Assembly: GCF_030209575.1 (NCBI RefSeq)
Contig: NZ_JARVRS010000001.1
Coordinates: 1,922,001 to 1,986,000, forward strand
DNA length: 64,000 bases
DNA from: Leifsonia sp. fls2-241-R2A-40a
Lineage (GTDB): Bacteria > Actinomycetota > Actinomycetes > Actinomycetales > Microbacteriaceae
Direction of reading: 5' to 3'
Below, piece by piece: positions 52,002 to 60,875 of the stretch; positions within the stretch are counted from its first letter, which is position 1; each line of letters starts with the position of its first letter. The notes beneath the pieces were generated by a model. It had not been told where the DNA came from. It ran no database searches and worked only from the letters and a program-made list of their open reading frames with translations. The translations under genes were made by a program, and so were the position numbers.

Positions 52002-52022
52002 GTGACCTCACGGAACGGTCAC
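52002..52022. promoter_or_regulatory. GTGACC-N9-GGTCAC inverted repeat upstream of oleA
   Basis: Perfect 6-bp arms lie 47-67 bp upstream of the oleA start in the 73-bp gap after puo. The size fits a dimeric TetR/GntR-type operator. Regulator unknown. Confidence 0.4.
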
Positions 52023-52068
52023 TGTCAACGCCCACGCTTTTCCAGCGCTCGACACTTATGGTGAGGAC

Positions 52069-53100
52069 ATGGCCCCTCTCCTCGGGAATGCAACCACCCG
52101 GCACAGCAACGTCTCGTTGCTCTCGGTTGCCACCACACTGGCGAATCGCGTAACCACCTCCGAGGAGATCGAGAGCCGTTTATTGCCGGTACTTCAGCGG
52201 CTGAAACTGCCGACCGGGCTGCTGGAGCGGATCGCGGGCGTCCGTGAGCGGCGCAACTGGGAGGACGGGGTCACCTTCGACTCGGCCGCGGTCGACGCGG
52301 GCCGGCGCGCACTCGCCGAGGCGGGAGTGCGTCCCGACCAGGTGGGGCTGCTGATCAACACCTCCATCACGCGCCCGCACCTCGAGCCCTCCGTCGCCGT
52401 GCGCATCCATCACGGCCTCGGCCTGGGGTCGTCGGCGATCAACTTCGACGTGACCAACGCGTGCCTCGGCTTCGTGAACGGGATGAACCTGGCCGCCGGG
52501 ATGATCGACTCCGGCCAGATCGACTACGCGGTGGTGGTGGACGGCGAGGATGCCGACCAGGTGCAGGTGAACACGATCGAGCGCCTGCAGCGCGCCGGTA
52601 TCGGGCGCGCCGATTTCATGAGCGAGTTCGCGAGCCTGACCCTCGGCTCCGGCGCGGCGGCCGCGGTCATCGGACGCACCGACCGCCACCCGGAGGGTCA
52701 CCGGATGCTGGGAGGCGTCACCCGGGCGGCGACGCAGTTCAACGCCCTGTGCGTGGGCAGCGTCGACGGCATGTTCACCGACGCGAAGGCTCTCCTGCGG
52801 GGCGGCATGGACCTCGTGACCGCCGCCTGGAAGGAAGCGCGCAAGCAGTGGAACTGGACCCAGATGGACCGCTACATCATGCACCAGGTGTCCGACGTGC
52901 ACACCGACGCCATCGTGAAGGCCGTGAAGCTTGACCGGACGCGCATCCCGCTCACGTATCCGACGCTGGGGAACATGGGGCCCGCGTCGATCCCGGTCAC
53001 GCTGGCCCAGGAGGCTCCCTCGCTGAAGCGCGGCGACCGCGTCCTCCTCATGGGGGTGGGCTCCGGGCTGAACACGTCCATGCTCGAGCTCGCCTGGTGA
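52069..53100 (+). CDS. oleA: OleA, thiolase-fold acyl-CoA condensing enzyme
   Basis: The 343-residue product is a KAS III-like thiolase. The nucleophile is in FDVTNACLGFVNGM; the His is in MHQVSDVHTDAI and the Asn in YPTLGNMGPASIP. INTSITRPHLEPSVAVRIHH carries the Glu contributed across the dimer in OleA. It joins two fatty acyl-CoAs head to head to form a beta-keto acid, the first step of long-chain olefin synthesis. The downstream oleBC and oleD genes confirm the assignment. Its stop overlaps the oleBC start (GTGA). Confidence 0.92.
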   Translation: MAPLLGNATTRHSNVSLLSVATTLANRVTTSEEIESRLLPVLQRLKLPTGLLERIAGVRERRNWEDGVTFDSAAVDAGRRALAEAGVRPDQVGLLINTSITRPHLEPSVAVRIHHGLGLGSSAINFDVTNACLGFVNGMNLAAGMIDSGQIDYAVVVDGEDADQVQVNTIERLQRAGIGRADFMSEFASLTLGSGAAAAVIGRTDRHPEGHRMLGGVTRAATQFNALCVGSVDGMFTDAKALLRGGMDLVTAAWKEARKQWNWTQMDRYIMHQVSDVHTDAIVKAVKLDRTRIPLTYPTLGNMGPASIPVTLAQEAPSLKRGDRVLLMGVGSGLNTSMLELAW

Positions 53101-55769
53101 CGGCTCCGCATTCGCGGGCGTCCGTCCCGCCGCCCGGCCTGCCCGGACTCACGCCGGCCCACTCGCGCATCGTCGCGGCCGCCGGCGCCGAGTGGCACCT
53201 GCTGGACACCGGCCCGGCGCTGGAGGCGGCGGGCGTCGCACCGGTGGGCACCCTGCTGTGCGTGCACGGCAATCCCACGTGGTCGTACCTGTGGCGCGCG
53301 CTCGTGGCCGAGTCCGTGGAGGCAGCGACGATCGATCCCGGGCGGGCGTGGCGAGTGATCGCGGTCGACCAGCTCGAGATGGGGTTCTCGGAGCGCACCG
53401 GCCGCGTCCGCCGCCTCGCCGACCGGGTCGCCGACCTGGGCGCGCTCACCGACACCCTCGGCCTTGGGGGGCCCGTTGTGACCGTCGGGCACGACTGGGG
53501 CGGACCGGTCAGCCTCGGCTGGGCGGTGGACCACCCCGAGCTCCTCGCCGGTGTCGTCCTGCTGAACACCGCGGTGCACAATCCGGGTGGGCGTCCCATC
53601 CCGGCACCGCTGCGGGCCGCGCTCGCTCCGGGCGTGCTCGGAGTGGCCACCGAAAAGACGTCCGCGTTCCTCGACACGACGCTGTCCCTCGCCCGGCCCG
53701 GGCTCGCTTCCGACGTGCGCGCCGCCTTCCGGTCGCCGTACGCGTCGTCCGGTCGTCGGGCCGGTATCCGCGACTTCGTCGCCGACATCCCCGTGGATGC
53801 GTCGCACCCGAGCTTCGCCGAACTCGGCCGGATCGCCGCAGGCGTCGCCGCCCTGCGCGTCCCTGCGCTCATCCTGTGGGGTCCGCAGGACCCGGTCTTC
53901 CGGGAGACGTACCTGCGCGACCTGCTGGAGCGCATGCCGCAGGCGCACGTTCATCGCTTCGAAGGCGCGGGGCACCTCATCGCCGAAGAGATCGGGTACG
54001 CGCCGATCGTCCTCGACTGGCTCGGGGAGCGGACCGCGCGGCCGGTCGCCGACAGCTCCGGATCCCACCGGTCGGAGGGCGCGGCCGGGGAGTGGTCGAG
54101 TGAACCGTTGTGGGCGTCCATCGAGGCGAACGAGGGCAGCGATGCGCCGGCACTGATAGACATGGGCGCTGGTCCCGAGGGATCGGCGCGGATCGTCTCT
54201 TGGTCACTGCTGGCCCGGCGCGTCGACGAGCTGGCGCACGGCCTGGTGGCCGCGGGCGTACGGCCCGGCGACCGGATCGGCCTGCTGGTGCCCCCGTCCG
54301 CGGACCTCACCGCCGTGCTGTATGCGGCCGTCCGGATCGGCACGGTCGTCGTCGTAGCGGATGCCGGTCTCGGCGTGCGCGGTCTCGGCCGGGCTATCCG
54401 GGGAGCGCACACCGACGTCATCGTCGGCGCCCTCCCCGGACTCGCCGCGGCCCGCGCCCTCGGCTGGCCGGGTCGCCGTATCTCCGTCCCGACGCTGTCG
54501 CCCGCGCTGGCGCGATCCCTCGGGGTCGAGCACTCGCTGGGCGACCTGCTGCGCCTGGGACGGGAGCGGGTCGCCGTCTCGTCGGGCGGCGCACCCCTCC
54601 CGGCCCCGGCACCGTCGGATCTCGCCGCCGTCCTCTTCACCTCGGGCTCGACCGGTCCGGCGAAGGGCGTCCGGTACACCCACGCGCAGCTGAGTGCCCT
54701 GAGAGATGCGCTCGCCGCCCAGTACGACGTCGGCCCGGGCGCCGGGATCGTCGCCGGATTCGCCCCCTTCGCGCTGCTCGGACCGGCGCTCGGGGCTCGG
54801 TCGGTCATCCCGGTCGGCGACGTGACGGCCCCGCGCACCCTCACGGCGTCCGCCGTCGCGGATGCGGCGCGCTCCGCCGACGCGACGGTGCTGTTCCTGT
54901 CGCCTGCGGCGCTCGCGAACGTGGTCGCGACTGCGGACGCCCTCGACGCCGGACAACGCGAAGCCCTCGCACACATCGGCACCGTCCTCTCGGCCGGGGC
55001 ACCCGTCCCGGCGCGTCTGCTCGAACGCATCGTCGCGCTGATGCCGCAGGCGACCGCCCACACGCCCTACGGAATGACCGAGGGGCTGCTGATGACCGAC
55101 ATCACCCTGGACGGCATCCGGGCTGCGGACGACGCTGACGCGGCAGGTCCGGGCGGCGTCTGCGTCGGTCGGCCGGTCGCCGGCGTGACCGTCGCGATCA
55201 GCCCGCTGGATGCCGACGGCCGACCGACCGCCGTTCTGACGACCGAGCCCGGCATCTCCGGCGAGATCGTCGTCGAGGCGCCGCACCTGCGCGATGGCTA
55301 CGACCGGCTCTGGGCCGTGGATCGCGTCGCGAGGGCGCACAGCGCAGGCCCCGGCGCGCGCCGCCACAGCACGGGCGACGTCGGCCATCTCGATGCAGAG
55401 GGCCGGCTCTGGGTGGAGGGCCGGCTCCAGCACGTCCTCGTGACCCCCGAAGGCGTCGTCACCCCGGTCGGTGCCGAGCAGGCGATCGAGGCGGTCCCGG
55501 GCGTCCGCCGTGCCGCCCTCGTCGGCGTCGGGCCGCGCGGCGTGCAGGCGCTGGTCGCGGTCGTCGAGACGGAGGCCCGAGCCCGGCCCGGTCTCGCCGA
55601 CGCCTCCCTCGCCCGAGCGGTGCGTGACGCCTCGCCGCATCCACTTGCGGCCGTGCTCACGGTGGCGACCCTGCCGACCGACATCCGCCACAACTCCAAG
55701 ATCGACCGGACGGCGCTGGCGGCATGGGCGGACTCCGTGCTCCGCGGCGAAAGGGCGCACCGGCCGTGA
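53097..55769 (+). CDS. OleBC fusion: beta-lactone decarboxylase and beta-lactone synthetase
   Basis: The 890-residue product has an N-terminal haloalkane-dehalogenase-like OleB domain (about 1-305): LCVHGNPTWSYLWRALV, nucleophile Asp in VGHDWGGPVSLGW, and base His in FEGAGHLIAEE. The C-terminal OleC domain (about 345-885) is an ANL adenylate-forming enzyme with AAVLFTSGSTGPAKGVRYTHAQL, TPYGMTEGLLMTD and RHSTGDVGHLDAEGRLW. OleC turns the beta-hydroxy acid into a beta-lactone and OleB decarboxylates it to the olefin. The fusion is the form known from actinobacteria such as Micrococcus. GTG start and GTGA coupling on both sides. Confidence 0.92.
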   Translation: MTAPHSRASVPPPGLPGLTPAHSRIVAAAGAEWHLLDTGPALEAAGVAPVGTLLCVHGNPTWSYLWRALVAESVEAATIDPGRAWRVIAVDQLEMGFSERTGRVRRLADRVADLGALTDTLGLGGPVVTVGHDWGGPVSLGWAVDHPELLAGVVLLNTAVHNPGGRPIPAPLRAALAPGVLGVATEKTSAFLDTTLSLARPGLASDVRAAFRSPYASSGRRAGIRDFVADIPVDASHPSFAELGRIAAGVAALRVPALILWGPQDPVFRETYLRDLLERMPQAHVHRFEGAGHLIAEEIGYAPIVLDWLGERTARPVADSSGSHRSEGAAGEWSSEPLWASIEANEGSDAPALIDMGAGPEGSARIVSWSLLARRVDELAHGLVAAGVRPGDRIGLLVPPSADLTAVLYAAVRIGTVVVVADAGLGVRGLGRAIRGAHTDVIVGALPGLAAARALGWPGRRISVPTLSPALARSLGVEHSLGDLLRLGRERVAVSSGGAPLPAPAPSDLAAVLFTSGSTGPAKGVRYTHAQLSALRDALAAQYDVGPGAGIVAGFAPFALLGPALGARSVIPVGDVTAPRTLTASAVADAARSADATVLFLSPAALANVVATADALDAGQREALAHIGTVLSAGAPVPARLLERIVALMPQATAHTPYGMTEGLLMTDITLDGIRAADDADAAGPGGVCVGRPVAGVTVAISPLDADGRPTAVLTTEPGISGEIVVEAPHLRDGYDRLWAVDRVARAHSAGPGARRHSTGDVGHLDAEGRLWVEGRLQHVLVTPEGVVTPVGAEQAIEAVPGVRRAALVGVGPRGVQALVAVVETEARARPGLADASLARAVRDASPHPLAAVLTVATLPTDIRHNSKIDRTALAAWADSVLRGERAHRP

Positions 55770-56758
55770 GGGTCCTGGTCACCGGAGCGAGCGGCTACCT
55801 CGGAGGCGCGGTCGCCCAGGCGCTCGTCGCCCGCTGCGACGAGGTCCGGACCTTCCAACGGCGCCCGTCGGGGGTGGCCGGCGTGCAGGATGTGCTCGGC
55901 GACCTGACGGATCCGGGTCGCGTCCGCGCCGCGGTGGAGGGTGTCGACGCGATCCTGCACCTGGCTGCGAAGGTGTCGCTGGCCGGTCCCGTCGCCGACT
56001 TCGACCGGATCAACGTCGAGGGCACCCGCACTCTCCTGGCGGAGGCGCGCGCTGCCGGCGTGCACCGCTTCGTCGACGTGTCGTCGCCCTCGGTCGCCCA
56101 CGCGGGCGACTCGCTGGTGGGCGACGGCGCGGGTCCGGCGGACCCCGCTCGCGCACGCGGAGACTACGCGCGCACCAAGGCGGCCGCCGAGCTCCTGGCG
56201 CTGGAGGCCGACGCGCCGGGGTTCGCGGTCGTCGTCGTGCGTCCGCACCTGGTGTGGGGGCCGGGGGATCCGCAACTGGTCGGACGCATCGTTGAACGCG
56301 CGCGTCAACGGAGACTGCCTCTCATCGGCTCCGGCGCCGCGCTCATCGACACCACCTACATCGACAACGCGGTGTCCGCGCTCCTCGCCGCCCTCGACCG
56401 CGCCGAGGATGTCCACGGGCGCGCGTACGTGGTCACCAACGGCGAGCCGCGTCCCGTCGCCGAACTGCTTGGCGGTATCTGCACCTCCAGCGGCGTCCCC
56501 GCTCCGTCGTGGCACGTGCCGGCGCGCGTCGCCCGGGCCGCCGGCGGTGCCGTCGAGGGCGTGTGGCGCATCCGGCCCGGACGCGACGAACCGCCGATGA
56601 CCCGCTTCCTCGCGGAGCAGCTCTCCACCGCCCACTGGTTCGACCAGCGCCGCACCCGCGAGGAGCTCCGCTGGTCGCCGACGGTGACCATCGACGACGG
56701 CCTGGCCACCCTCGCGCGGTGGTCGGCGGATCAGCGGGGTGGGTACGCCGCCGGTTGA
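55766..56758 (+). CDS. oleD: OleD, NAD(P)-dependent beta-keto acid reductase
   Basis: The 330-residue extended SDR starts VRVLVTGASGYLGGAVAQALV (TGxxGxxG) and has the YxxxK pair in GDYARTKAAAELLAL, with VVVRPHLVWGPGDPQLVGRI after it. It reduces the beta-keto acid made by OleA to the beta-hydroxy acid used by OleC. The GTG at 55766 overlaps the oleBC stop in GTGA and gives the family N-terminus. This completes an oleA-oleBC-oleD operon with overlapping genes. Confidence 0.9.
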   Translation: MRVLVTGASGYLGGAVAQALVARCDEVRTFQRRPSGVAGVQDVLGDLTDPGRVRAAVEGVDAILHLAAKVSLAGPVADFDRINVEGTRTLLAEARAAGVHRFVDVSSPSVAHAGDSLVGDGAGPADPARARGDYARTKAAAELLALEADAPGFAVVVVRPHLVWGPGDPQLVGRIVERARQRRLPLIGSGAALIDTTYIDNAVSALLAALDRAEDVHGRAYVVTNGEPRPVAELLGGICTSSGVPAPSWHVPARVARAAGGAVEGVWRIRPGRDEPPMTRFLAEQLSTAHWFDQRRTREELRWSPTVTIDDGLATLARWSADQRGGYAAG

Positions 56759-56803
56759 CGTTTGCGCGCCGTCGGTCAATACTTAGGCACATGCCTAGGT
56801 ATT
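56755..56803 (+). promoter_or_regulatory. Promoter and palindromic operator of the arsR-type gene
   Basis: TTGACG (56755-56760) and AATACT (56778-56783) are separated by 17 bp, so transcription should start close to the ATG at 56791. No ribosome site precedes that ATG, which implies a leaderless mRNA. A 26-bp near-perfect palindrome (56778-56803) begins AATACTTAGGCA and ends TGCCTAGGTATT, covering the -10 and the start codon. It is probably the autoregulatory site of the ArsR-type protein. Confidence 0.65.
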
Positions 56804-57129
56804 CGGATGAGCTGGACGCGGTGCTCCGCGCCCTCGCGGATCCGACCCGCCGGGCCATCGTCGAACGGCTGGTCATCTCGCCTGCCGTCGTCTCGGAGCT
56901 CGCGGAGCCGTTCAACATGGCGCTCCCGTCCTTCCTGCAGCACCTCGGGGTCCTCGAGAAGGCGGGGGTGATCACGTCCGAGAAGCACGGACGGGTCCGC
57001 ACGGTCAGCCTGCGCCCGGGCGCACTCGACGTGCTCCACCTCTGGCTGGGCGAGCAGAGCACCCCGGCAGAGCGCCAAGCCGACCGTCTCGGCATCCACC
57101 TCACTCGCACCACCCCGAAGGAGACCTGA
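56791..57129 (+). CDS. ArsR/SmtB family transcriptional regulator
   Basis: The 112-residue winged-helix protein has VLRALADPTRRAIVERLVISPAVVSELAEPFNMALPSFLQHLGVLEKAGVITSEKHGRVRTVSL, the standard ArsR DNA-binding core. The metal-binding ELCVCDL motif is absent. This sub-group is normally linked to SRPBCC (AHSA1) genes, as it is here. The operon is arsR-type, DHFR-like, SRPBCC. The start codon lies inside its own likely operator. Confidence 0.9.
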   Translation: MPRYSDELDAVLRALADPTRRAIVERLVISPAVVSELAEPFNMALPSFLQHLGVLEKAGVITSEKHGRVRTVSLRPGALDVLHLWLGEQSTPAERQADRLGIHLTRTTPKET

Positions 57130-57130
57130 C

Positions 57131-57778
57131 ATGACCCGCGTACGCATCTCCCTGTTCGCCTCGCTGGACGGCTTCACCGCCGTCCCCGAACCGACCGCCG
57201 ACAACCCGATGGGCGACGACTGGGGCCGGCTGACGGCCGCCTACGCCGCGACCCGCACCTTCCGCGAGCGGATCTTCGGCGACACGAGCGGAGCCGGCAC
57301 GTCGGGTCTCGACGACGCGCACGCCGCCGCGTTCTTCGAGGGGATCGGCGCTGAGATCATGGGCGCGACGATGTTCGGCCTGCACGCCTACCCCGACGAC
57401 CCCGACTGGAAGGGGTGGTGGGGCGACCGGCCGCCGTTCGGCACCCCGGTGTTCGTGCTCACGCACACCGCGCCGCGTCCGTCCATCCCGATGGAGGGAG
57501 GGACGACGTTCCACTTCCGCGACGCATCCATCCAGGACGTGCTCGCCGAGGCCGTCGACGCCGCCGACGGCCGCGATGTCCGCGTCGGCGGCGGGATCGG
57601 AACGGCTCGCGAGTTCCTCCGCGCCGGCCTCGTCGACGACCTGCACGTCATGGTGGCGCCGATCCTGCTCGGCAGGGGAGCGCGCGTCTGGGACGACCTG
57701 GCCGGTCTCGACCGCACCCACGACGTGACGAGCGAAGTGGCCGAGAGCGGCACCATCCACGTCACCTTCTCGCGATAG
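57131..57778 (+). CDS. Dihydrofolate reductase family protein (RibD C-terminal-like)
   Basis: The 215-residue product begins VRISLFASLDGFTAVPEPTADNPMGDDWG and has FVLTHTAPRPSIPMEGGTTFHF, VRVGGGIGTAREFLRAGLVDDLHVMVAPILLGRGARVWDDL and the closing beta strand. This is the pattern of the small DHFR/RibD_C proteins (YyaP/YwjB-like) found with ArsR/SRPBCC pairs. It probably binds NADPH; the substrate is unknown. The ATG follows the ArsR stop by 1 bp, with AAGGAG inside the end of that gene. Confidence 0.85.
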   Translation: MTRVRISLFASLDGFTAVPEPTADNPMGDDWGRLTAAYAATRTFRERIFGDTSGAGTSGLDDAHAAAFFEGIGAEIMGATMFGLHAYPDDPDWKGWWGDRPPFGTPVFVLTHTAPRPSIPMEGGTTFHFRDASIQDVLAEAVDAADGRDVRVGGGIGTAREFLRAGLVDDLHVMVAPILLGRGARVWDDLAGLDRTHDVTSEVAESGTIHVTFSR

Positions 57779-57787
57779 GACCTCCCC

Positions 57788-58258
57788 ATGACGATCGAAC
57801 GCCGCCTCGCCCGCGCCGGGTTCACCCTGACCCGCGACTACCCCGTCCCCGTGGACCGCGTCTGGTCCGCCTTCGCCGAGGAGGACCAGAAGCTGGAGTG
57901 GTTCGGCACCGGCGACGGCTTCGACGCGGGGGAGTGGGCGTTCGACTTCCGTGTCGGCGGCCAGGACGTCGCCGAGGGCACGTTCCACAACGGCCCGGTC
58001 TCGCGGTATGTCGGAATCTACACGGACATCGTCGAGGGCGTCCGCATCGTCGCGACCTACGACATGTGGCTCGACGGCGAGCACATGTCGACCTCCGTCG
58101 CGTCGTTCGAGTTCGAGCCGATCGAGGAGGGCACCCGCTTCACGCACGTCGAGCACGGCGTCTTCTTCGACCGGTTCTGGGCCGACGGGATCAACCGCGA
58201 GGAGGGCACCCGTGGTCTCCTCGACACCCTCGGCCGCCACCTCGCCCGGCAGCGGTAG
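57788..58258 (+). CDS. SRPBCC family protein (AHSA1-like)
   Basis: The 156-residue product has the AHSA1/CalC layout: FTLTRDYPVPVDRVWSAFAEEDQKLEWFGTGDGF, then FHNGPVSRYVGIYTDIVEGVRIVATYDMWLDGEHMSTSVASFEFEPIEEGTRFTHVEHGVFF and a closing C-terminal helix. It is a hydrophobic-ligand-binding fold. It is the last gene of the ArsR operon, 9 bp after the DHFR-like gene. The ligand is unknown. Confidence 0.88.
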   Translation: MTIERRLARAGFTLTRDYPVPVDRVWSAFAEEDQKLEWFGTGDGFDAGEWAFDFRVGGQDVAEGTFHNGPVSRYVGIYTDIVEGVRIVATYDMWLDGEHMSTSVASFEFEPIEEGTRFTHVEHGVFFDRFWADGINREEGTRGLLDTLGRHLARQR

Positions 58259-58341
58259 CAGGCCCGGAACCGTCTTTCCGCAGGATCCTCGTCGGCGTTA
58301 CCATCGCCTCGCACCCCGACACACCAGACAAGGGGGATGCG

Positions 58342-58512
58342 ATGACCGACGCCACGAATACTCCCGAGGACGAGCCGCTTCCCGTCCCTCGTGATTCGAA
58401 CCGGCGCGTCGACGACGACGGCTATCCGCTCCCGCCGCTCGACGCGGACCGCACGCCCGCGCCTCCCGCGATCAGCTCCAGCTTCGGGGAGGAGGTCCCG
58501 CGCGATGCCTGA
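58342..58512 (+). CDS. Small hydrophilic protein upstream of lysin-like gene
   Basis: The 56-residue product is polar and Pro/Asp/Glu-rich (TPEDEPLPVPRDSNRRVDDDGYPLPPLDADRTPAPPA). It has no signal peptide and no family I recognise. AAGGGGGAT precedes the ATG. It overlaps the lysin-like gene by 8 bp, so the two are probably made together. Confidence 0.5.
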   Translation: MTDATNTPEDEPLPVPRDSNRRVDDDGYPLPPLDADRTPAPPAISSSFGEEVPRDA

Positions 58513-59365
58513 CCTGCTTCCGCGGAGCATGGATGACATGCTCGCCTCGATGGGCTCCCCCGGGACCTGGGGGATCACCTGGCCGAACCCCTGGTGGCCG
58601 AGCGGCAACAGCACCTACGACGACTGCGCCGCCTGCGTCAGCTTCTACCTCTTCGGTCTCAACTCGTTCGACAACCCGTATTACACGTTCGTGTCGCAGA
58701 TCCAGAACTGGGGAGCCCACGCCGGTGTCTACCACGAGGGCTCCGCAGGCATCCAGCGCGGCGATGTGATCGGGTTCGACTGGAACGGCGACGGCGACTA
58801 CGACCACACCGAGATCGCGGTCGCCGTCTCGCCCGACGGTTCCGTCGTCACCTCTCGTGGCACCAATTCGAACCCCGGCGACGATATGCGCGACCGCACC
58901 CGCTCGGCGCGGTACATCCTCAGTTACATCCGGCCGCCGTACCTCGGCTCGCCGGGGCAAGGAGACGAGTTCGACATGGCCTCCCTCAGCGACCTCCAGC
59001 AGATCGTGGACGCCGCCGTCAACAACGCGGTCAACGCGGTCAACCAGTCACGACAGAACGAGAAGACCGCGATCCGGCGGGAGGGGCGCGGACGGCTGTA
59101 CTACTGCCCGAACCCGCCCGCGGGTCTCCCCCATTTCGTCGTGATTTTCTGGGACCGCGCCAGCAACAACATCCTGTACGCGAACGCCGACGCCGACGGC
59201 GGCATCACTCAGGCCCGCAACTGGAACCAGCTGTACTACCAGACGGCCGACACTGTGGAGCAGGCCATGAGCGCCGGGATCGAACCCGACCGCTTCCGCA
59301 AGCTGATCGACTTCGCCCTCGGCAAGGACTCCGCCTTCACGAACCAGCTGGCGGCGCACTCGTAG
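58505..59365 (+). CDS. CHAP/NlpC-P60-like cysteine peptidase (lysin-like)
   Basis: The 286-residue product has a papain-like amidase start, NSTYDDCAACVSFYLFGL with the probable nucleophile Cys, then GDVIGFDWNGDGDYDHTEIAVAV with the probable His, and SRGTNSNPGDDM. This is like the CHAP or NlpC/P60 domains of actinophage endolysins (residues about 20-155). After a short linker comes a segment with LSDLQQIVDAAVNNAVNAVNQSRQNEK. No signal peptide is seen, as in phage lysins. No other phage gene is nearby. The end overlaps the convergent MFS gene by 29 bp. Confidence 0.65.
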   Translation: MPDLLPRSMDDMLASMGSPGTWGITWPNPWWPSGNSTYDDCAACVSFYLFGLNSFDNPYYTFVSQIQNWGAHAGVYHEGSAGIQRGDVIGFDWNGDGDYDHTEIAVAVSPDGSVVTSRGTNSNPGDDMRDRTRSARYILSYIRPPYLGSPGQGDEFDMASLSDLQQIVDAAVNNAVNAVNQSRQNEKTAIRREGRGRLYYCPNPPAGLPHFVVIFWDRASNNILYANADADGGITQARNWNQLYYQTADTVEQAMSAGIEPDRFRKLIDFALGKDSAFTNQLAAHS

Positions 59366-60764
59366 GCGTGCGACGGACCGGCGATAGCGCCGGCGTCCCG
59401 ACGGCCGCCTGAGGATTGCGGATGCCCACCGCGGACACGATGCCCCCGGCGGCCACCGCCACCGCGGCCGCGCCCACGAGCTGGTGGAAGCTGCCCGCAT
59501 CCAGCGTCGCTCCGCCCACGGACCCCGCGAGCGCGATGGCCACGAGCCCGGCGATCCGGGACACCGCGTTGTTGACCGCGGACGCGATCCCGGAGCGTGA
59601 CCGGTCGACCGCCCCCAGGATCGTGGCGGTCAACGGGGCCACGGTGATCGCCATCCCCAGACCGAACACCGCGACTGCCGGCAGCACCTCAGTGAGGTAG
59701 TCCGCGTCGTTCCCGATCCGCAGCATCAGGCCGAAGCCGGCGGCGGCGACCAGCGGCCCGACGGTCATCATCACGCGCGGACCGACCCGTCCGCTCAGGC
59801 GCCCGAAGAACGCGGAGAGCGCGATGAGGAGGATGCTCGACGGCACCATGGCGAACCCGGCGAGCGTCGCACTGTAGCCGGCGCCCTGCTGCAGGAACAG
59901 GCTCAGCGCGAAGGTGCCGACGGCCACGCCGCCGTAGACGAACGCGGTCGAGACGTTGCCGACCGAGAAGTCCCGTTCGCGGAAGATGCCCAGCGGGAGC
60001 ATGGGCTGGGCGGATCGGCGCTCCCAGACGACGAACGCGACCAGCCCCGCGAGTCCCAGCGCCAGCGAGCCGATGATGACGGGGGAGTCCCACCCGAACC
60101 GGGGATGCTCGATCAGGGCGTAGACGGGGAAGCCCAGACCGACCACTCCCAGCACGGCGCCCGTCCAATCGATGCGGGTGCCGTGGGAACGCTCGGCCCC
60201 GGCGGGCAGGCCGCGCAGGAGGAGCAGGGTGACGGCGATCGGCAACAGGTTGATCCCGAACACCCACCGCCAGGAGAGCGCATCCACCAGGACGCCGCCG
60301 ATCACCGGCCCCGCGATGCTCGCGATGCTCGTGACGGCCGTCCAGACCCCGATGGCCCGCGCCTGCGCCTTCCCGTCGACGAAGGAACTGAGGATCAGGG
60401 CCAGCGAACTCGGGACGAGCAGCGCCCCCGCGATGCCCTGCACGCCGCGCGCGACGATCAGGAACGCGGCCGTCGGGGCCAGAGCACAGGCTGCGGACGC
60501 GACGGCGAACCCCACGAGTCCCCAGAACAGGACCCGCTTGCGCCCGAACAGGTCGGAGAGCGAACCCGCCAGCAGGATCACCGAGCCCAGGGTGAGGAGG
60601 TAGGCGTCGACGACCCACTGCTGGGCGGCGAGGCCGCCGCCCAGCTCCCGCCCGATGGCCGGCAGGGCCACATTCACGACCGTGCCGTCGAGGAAGGCGA
60701 TGAAGGTCGCGAGGATGGCAACGGTCAGCACGGTCCGCAGCTGCCTTGTCGTAGGGGCGGTCAT
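59337..60764 (-). CDS. MFS drug exporter (DHA2/EmrB-QacA type)
   Basis: The 475-residue product has a start TVLTVAILATFIAFLDGTVVNVALPAIGRELGG, which holds the DHA2 motif LD-TVVNVALP, then WVVDAYLLTLGSVILLAGSLSDLFGRKRVLFWGL (motif A) and GVWTAVTSIASIAGPVIGGVLVDALSWRWVFGINL (motif C). The length suits 14 membrane segments. It would export cationic or hydrophobic compounds by proton antiport. It stands alone on the minus strand. Confidence 0.9.
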   Translation of the reverse strand: MTAPTTRQLRTVLTVAILATFIAFLDGTVVNVALPAIGRELGGGLAAQQWVVDAYLLTLGSVILLAGSLSDLFGRKRVLFWGLVGFAVASAACALAPTAAFLIVARGVQGIAGALLVPSSLALILSSFVDGKAQARAIGVWTAVTSIASIAGPVIGGVLVDALSWRWVFGINLLPIAVTLLLLRGLPAGAERSHGTRIDWTGAVLGVVGLGFPVYALIEHPRFGWDSPVIIGSLALGLAGLVAFVVWERRSAQPMLPLGIFRERDFSVGNVSTAFVYGGVAVGTFALSLFLQQGAGYSATLAGFAMVPSSILLIALSAFFGRLSGRVGPRVMMTVGPLVAAAGFGLMLRIGNDADYLTEVLPAVAVFGLGMAITVAPLTATILGAVDRSRSGIASAVNNAVSRIAGLVAIALAGSVGGATLDAGSFHQLVGAAAVAVAAGGIVSAVGIRNPQAAVGTPALSPVRRTPTSAPPAGS

Positions 60765-60875
60765 GGTCTTCCTTCGTCAGGTCGGCGGCGCCCACACGGG
60801 TCGCCGCCAACTCTGACCGGAAAGGTGGCGCGGTTGTGACAGGGATGCGCGCTCTCCGTCGCAGCCCGGAGTCCC

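Noticed and set aside
54204-55760. A 518-codon minus-strand frame
   Set aside because: Antisense to the OleC domain; Arg/Gly/Asp-rich and without motifs.
58505-59365. A prophage
   Set aside because: Only the lysin-like gene and one small gene are present; no integrase, capsid, tail, terminase or attachment repeats were found on either side.
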